Below, piece by piece: positions 61,059 through 64,000 of a DNA stretch of 64,000 nucleotides. The stretch covers positions 107,106,001 through 107,170,000 of the forward strand of contig CM032230.1 of the NCBI GenBank assembly GCA_019009955.1, written 5' to 3'. Origin of the DNA: Riptortus pedestris (Eukaryota > Arthropoda > Insecta > Hemiptera > Alydidae). The notes under the pieces were generated by a model. That model made no database searches. It was not told the DNA's origin and worked only from the letters and a program-made list of their open reading frames with translations. The position numbers and the translations under genes were made by a program. Numbering within the stretch: position 1 is the first letter of the stretch; every line of letters starts with the position of its first letter.

Positions 61059-61190
61059 AAAAAACGTGTATTACCAATCATGTAATTTCCTACAATTGAT
61101 ATATATATATCCTAATATTTGATTAGAGGTTAAAAAAAACAGATGGGCATCAGTTGTAGGAAATTACATGATTGGTAATATACGTTTTTT
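61059..61190. repeat. Hairpin with 42-base arms
   Basis: Left arm 61059-61100 (starts AAAAAACGTGTATTACCAAT) and right arm 61149-61190 pair over 42 bases with two mismatches, around a 48-base loop. It could be the remains of a miniature inverted-repeat element or a transcribed hairpin. Confidence 0.8.
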
Positions 61191-61587
61191 TAATATATAC
61201 CTATTCAGCCCCTAGTAAACACTCCCATTTATCTTTTATTAACAATGTACCAATATATCACGAAACATTTTATTTTGAACTTGAATATGTCATACTGATT
61301 AGTTTTTTAGATGAAAAGACGAATTTTCTTGACGCAATCAATGAGCTGCAATTTTGTACTTTAAAGGGCTTACGTTTCATTAGAGCGGTACCATACTGGA
61401 TACTTAACCGTTGTAAATACCTAAATGTTGCGCTTCTTAATACCTGAAAAAAAACAAGATGAATTAGAGGTTTAGAAAAGGGGTGATTCAAAAAGTCGAT
61501 AGGTTTCTGTTATGAGTCGAATAGAAAAATATTACAGATCTTTATTGAAATGTAATATTCTACTGATGTTGTACTATACAGCTATTG

Positions 61588-61900
61588 GTATTTTAGCAGA
61601 TTTCCTCTAAAGAAAATCAACAACTGAGTTTGTACTCATGGCGCGATTTTCGAAACATTACTTCAAATGTTCACCTATGATGGGGGGGGGGGGTCGAAAA
61701 TACCATATCTCCGTTATCATTCTTAAGTATTAACACCTTTTAGTTTTCAGCCATCTATAAACACCCTATTATCATATTACTCATACTTGTGATTCTTTAT
61801 TCGAAGCTAATAACTTAATCTCACATTAACAATGTGTCATAACCCACCACGTCTACTCCTATTACAAGCTTAAATGCTACATATTTTTTCTATGGGATAT
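61588..61900 (+). repeat. TIR element copy with internal deletion
   Basis: Starts TTTTAGCAGATTTCCTCTAA and continues CATGGCGCGATTTTCGAAAC. It then jumps, at a G-run (61681-61692), to the distal part (TATCTCCGTTATCATTCTTA, TTTTCAGCC). The deletion removes the microsatellite segment. Confidence 0.6.
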
Positions 61901-62361
61901 TTAAAATTTGATAGACATGGTTAAATGTATTGTTCATAAATGGCCAATTTTCTAGTTTTCAGAAGCAGTTTCCTAACTGTTAGAAATAGGAGAAGGGGCA
62001 GTTATTTTTTGTAGATGAAGAGACAAGTGTCCAGGAAACGTCAAGAGTCAAAGACCAATGATAAATGGATGTACCAGAGCGTAACTTGATTAGTTATAGA
62101 TCCACAATTATAAACTGACATCATCGACACAAGTTTTAACAATTTCCGAAAACTTTTGATTTAATAAAAATATTAGCCATACTGGTGATAGATTATACAT
62201 GCTGAAATTCTTTAGTCACTGAACAAATAGAAGTAAGGTATTAAAAAAACCAAAATATTTCAATAAAGGTGAAAGTTTCCAAATAAAAACTCTGAATTCT
62301 GTGCAAAATAAGAAGAATTGATACCTAGATAGTCTGTCAGAACCGAAAAGTATTATAATAA

Positions 62362-62415
<54 letters not shown>

Positions 62416-64000
62416 ATGTGTGTTTTAAGAATATTACAAAAAAATATGCACATCTAGTCGTTGGGAGATGACATGAACAGAGCCATCAAGACCGCGTTAT
62501 AGATAATTTCCAATTTCGTGGAAGAAGATTAATATCATTCAATCATACCAACTCTCCTAGATTAATCAAAAACTGACCAGATTTCACGAAAAATATTCAT
62601 TTTTCTAAAGTTTTCAGAATGGGAGTTTTTTTTTAATCAAGCTCCAACGAGTACAAATTGCATTGTCGGGTATACAAAGCTGACCAAAGCTTTCGGAGAT
62701 GTCAAAAAATTACTTGGGGCCAAAACTTCATAATCTTACCACCTCACATTAATACTTCTTCATTATCAAAAAAAAATCTTAGTCTGCTTCAAGTTTGTGG
62801 AAATTTATAACACGACTTCAAGTTATGAATGACGTCGCTAATGCTTACCCCCATGCCGTTTCGCTCAGTACAATATTGATTAAATGAGTTCAAGAATAGT
62901 AAGAAGATCGAATTTAAGAGATTGTGTGGTTGTACAATAATAAATAAACAAATTACAAAAGGTTGTAAATTTACGGAGCCTATTTAGTAAAACTGTAGTG
63001 AGTCAAAAAGCCTCAATAGCTGATTATCCTTAATGGAAATTTGCTAAAATAAGGCGGTTGAAGAACTGTGTGCAAAATCTTAATTTCCTTAAACTGTATT
63101 GATTATCATTTCATTACCTGTTTTGGAAAGAAAGAGGTCACTGATCTTCAGGAATTCGGACCTATCCATCATAAGAAATTAAAGCAAGAATCCTCACAAG
63201 GATGCATCCCCTCCTTGCAAGATCTACAACCCTCGAGGAACTAGGAAAAACTTCTATAGCCCGATATTGTTTAATTTGGGAAAGCAAAGGCATCGTGGCA
63301 AAGTATTTGGCTAATTTCGATGAAAAAGGATGGCAGAAAGTTCAAAACGAAGAAAGGAAGTTGCCTTCAGTTGAGATACAAGTGATGTTCTCACTTGGGA
63401 TGTAACAGAGGCTCGGAATTAGGAGGTACAATCTTTCTTTAAGATATCACTGAATATATGAATATAAGTGTGTACGGAGATGAAGGCAACGGAAACTCTT
63501 TTGTGAAGCAAGTTCTGAACAACATTTTGTCCACATTTAGACAAAAACCCTTTGTGTACAGTAGACCATGTCTAAATGTCATGGAAAACGACAAATCCTT
63601 CTCCGAACAAATTACCTGGAGCCATTTTTCACATGAAGCGGGTGTTCCTCAAATAAATTTAAGTTTCTCATTCATTGTCTTACCAAAGATCTCACATATG
63701 GGATCGGTACACTTACATTTATGGTGTTAAGGTAAATCCTTTTATAATCTTAATTCACACTTCATATTCAAATTCTGAATAAAGTATGCAATGTAATATA
63801 TTCCATTTTCATAAAATAAAATCCTTTTCATCACTCGGATTGGAAAGTAGATACTTTCGATACCAGCTGGGAGATAGGAAAGTAGGCCTTTACAGATCTC
63901 AAAATTTAGCGGGAGGTTAAGTGACAAACATATGACTTTACACGCCTAGGGACGAAAGTTTTCGACTCTCGCAGTATTTACTACTATCAACACTAGGTTC
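61901..64000. other. Right end of window, nothing firmly recognised
   Basis: A (TA)n tract lies at 62363-62410. A palindromic TIR-element end relic is at about 63019-63050 (TAGCTGATTATCCTTAATGG). Two open stretches at 63202-63405 and 63458-63730 (plus) are less AT-rich and have protein-like translations (ARYCLIWESKGIVAKYLANF in the first) but no domain I know. They may be one decayed reading frame. Confidence 0.35.

Overview
This is eukaryotic DNA from an AT-rich, repeat-heavy genome. Multi-exon genes have GT..AG introns, and the DNA is full of (TA)n tracts, mariner, Tigger/pogo, Helitron, SINE, LINE and Ty3/gypsy relics. The repeat types and protein style suggest an arthropod, possibly a caligid copepod such as a sea louse. 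That is inference; no species-diagnostic gene is present.

Genes. Two paralogous K+-dependent Na+/Ca2+ exchangers (NCKX, SLC24 family) lie tail to tail. The plus-strand gene is cut by the left edge: its last four coding exons run from 720 to 6842. About 3.4 kb further on is the stop codon of the second gene, on the minus strand. I could assemble that gene in ten coding exons from 45834 down to 10230, giving a 447-residue protein with consistent splice phases. Its first exon carries only seven coding bases (Met-Ser plus one base) and is followed by a 17.8-kb intron. Both genes share intron positions and phases in the alpha-2 repeat, so they are old duplicates.

Mobile DNA. Introns and upstream DNA are packed with elements: a dead mariner with intact ends (15644-16919); non-autonomous Helitrons with internal ~296-bp tandem units, arranged head to tail (28.9-31.5 kb); and a ~2.9-kb direct tandem duplication (31651-34540 and 34693-39886). 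Only the second copy of that duplication carries a 2288-bp Tigger/pogo transposon with an open 536-residue transposase. Also present are tRNA-derived SINEs, a LINE remnant on the minus strand (42.6-43.3 kb), a Ty3/gypsy pol remnant (51.0-52.2 kb) and a possible solo LTR.

A recurrent ~0.9-kb element with short inverted ends (TTAGCAGATTTCCC) is present in about a dozen copies. Two sit head to head at 58654-60280 and form a very large foldback.

From about 46 kb to the right edge I recognise no host protein gene. The long TA-repeat reading frames are not genes. The likeliest points of biological interest are the acidic-residue pattern of the two exchangers, the filled/empty Tigger site inside the tandem duplication, and the foldback.
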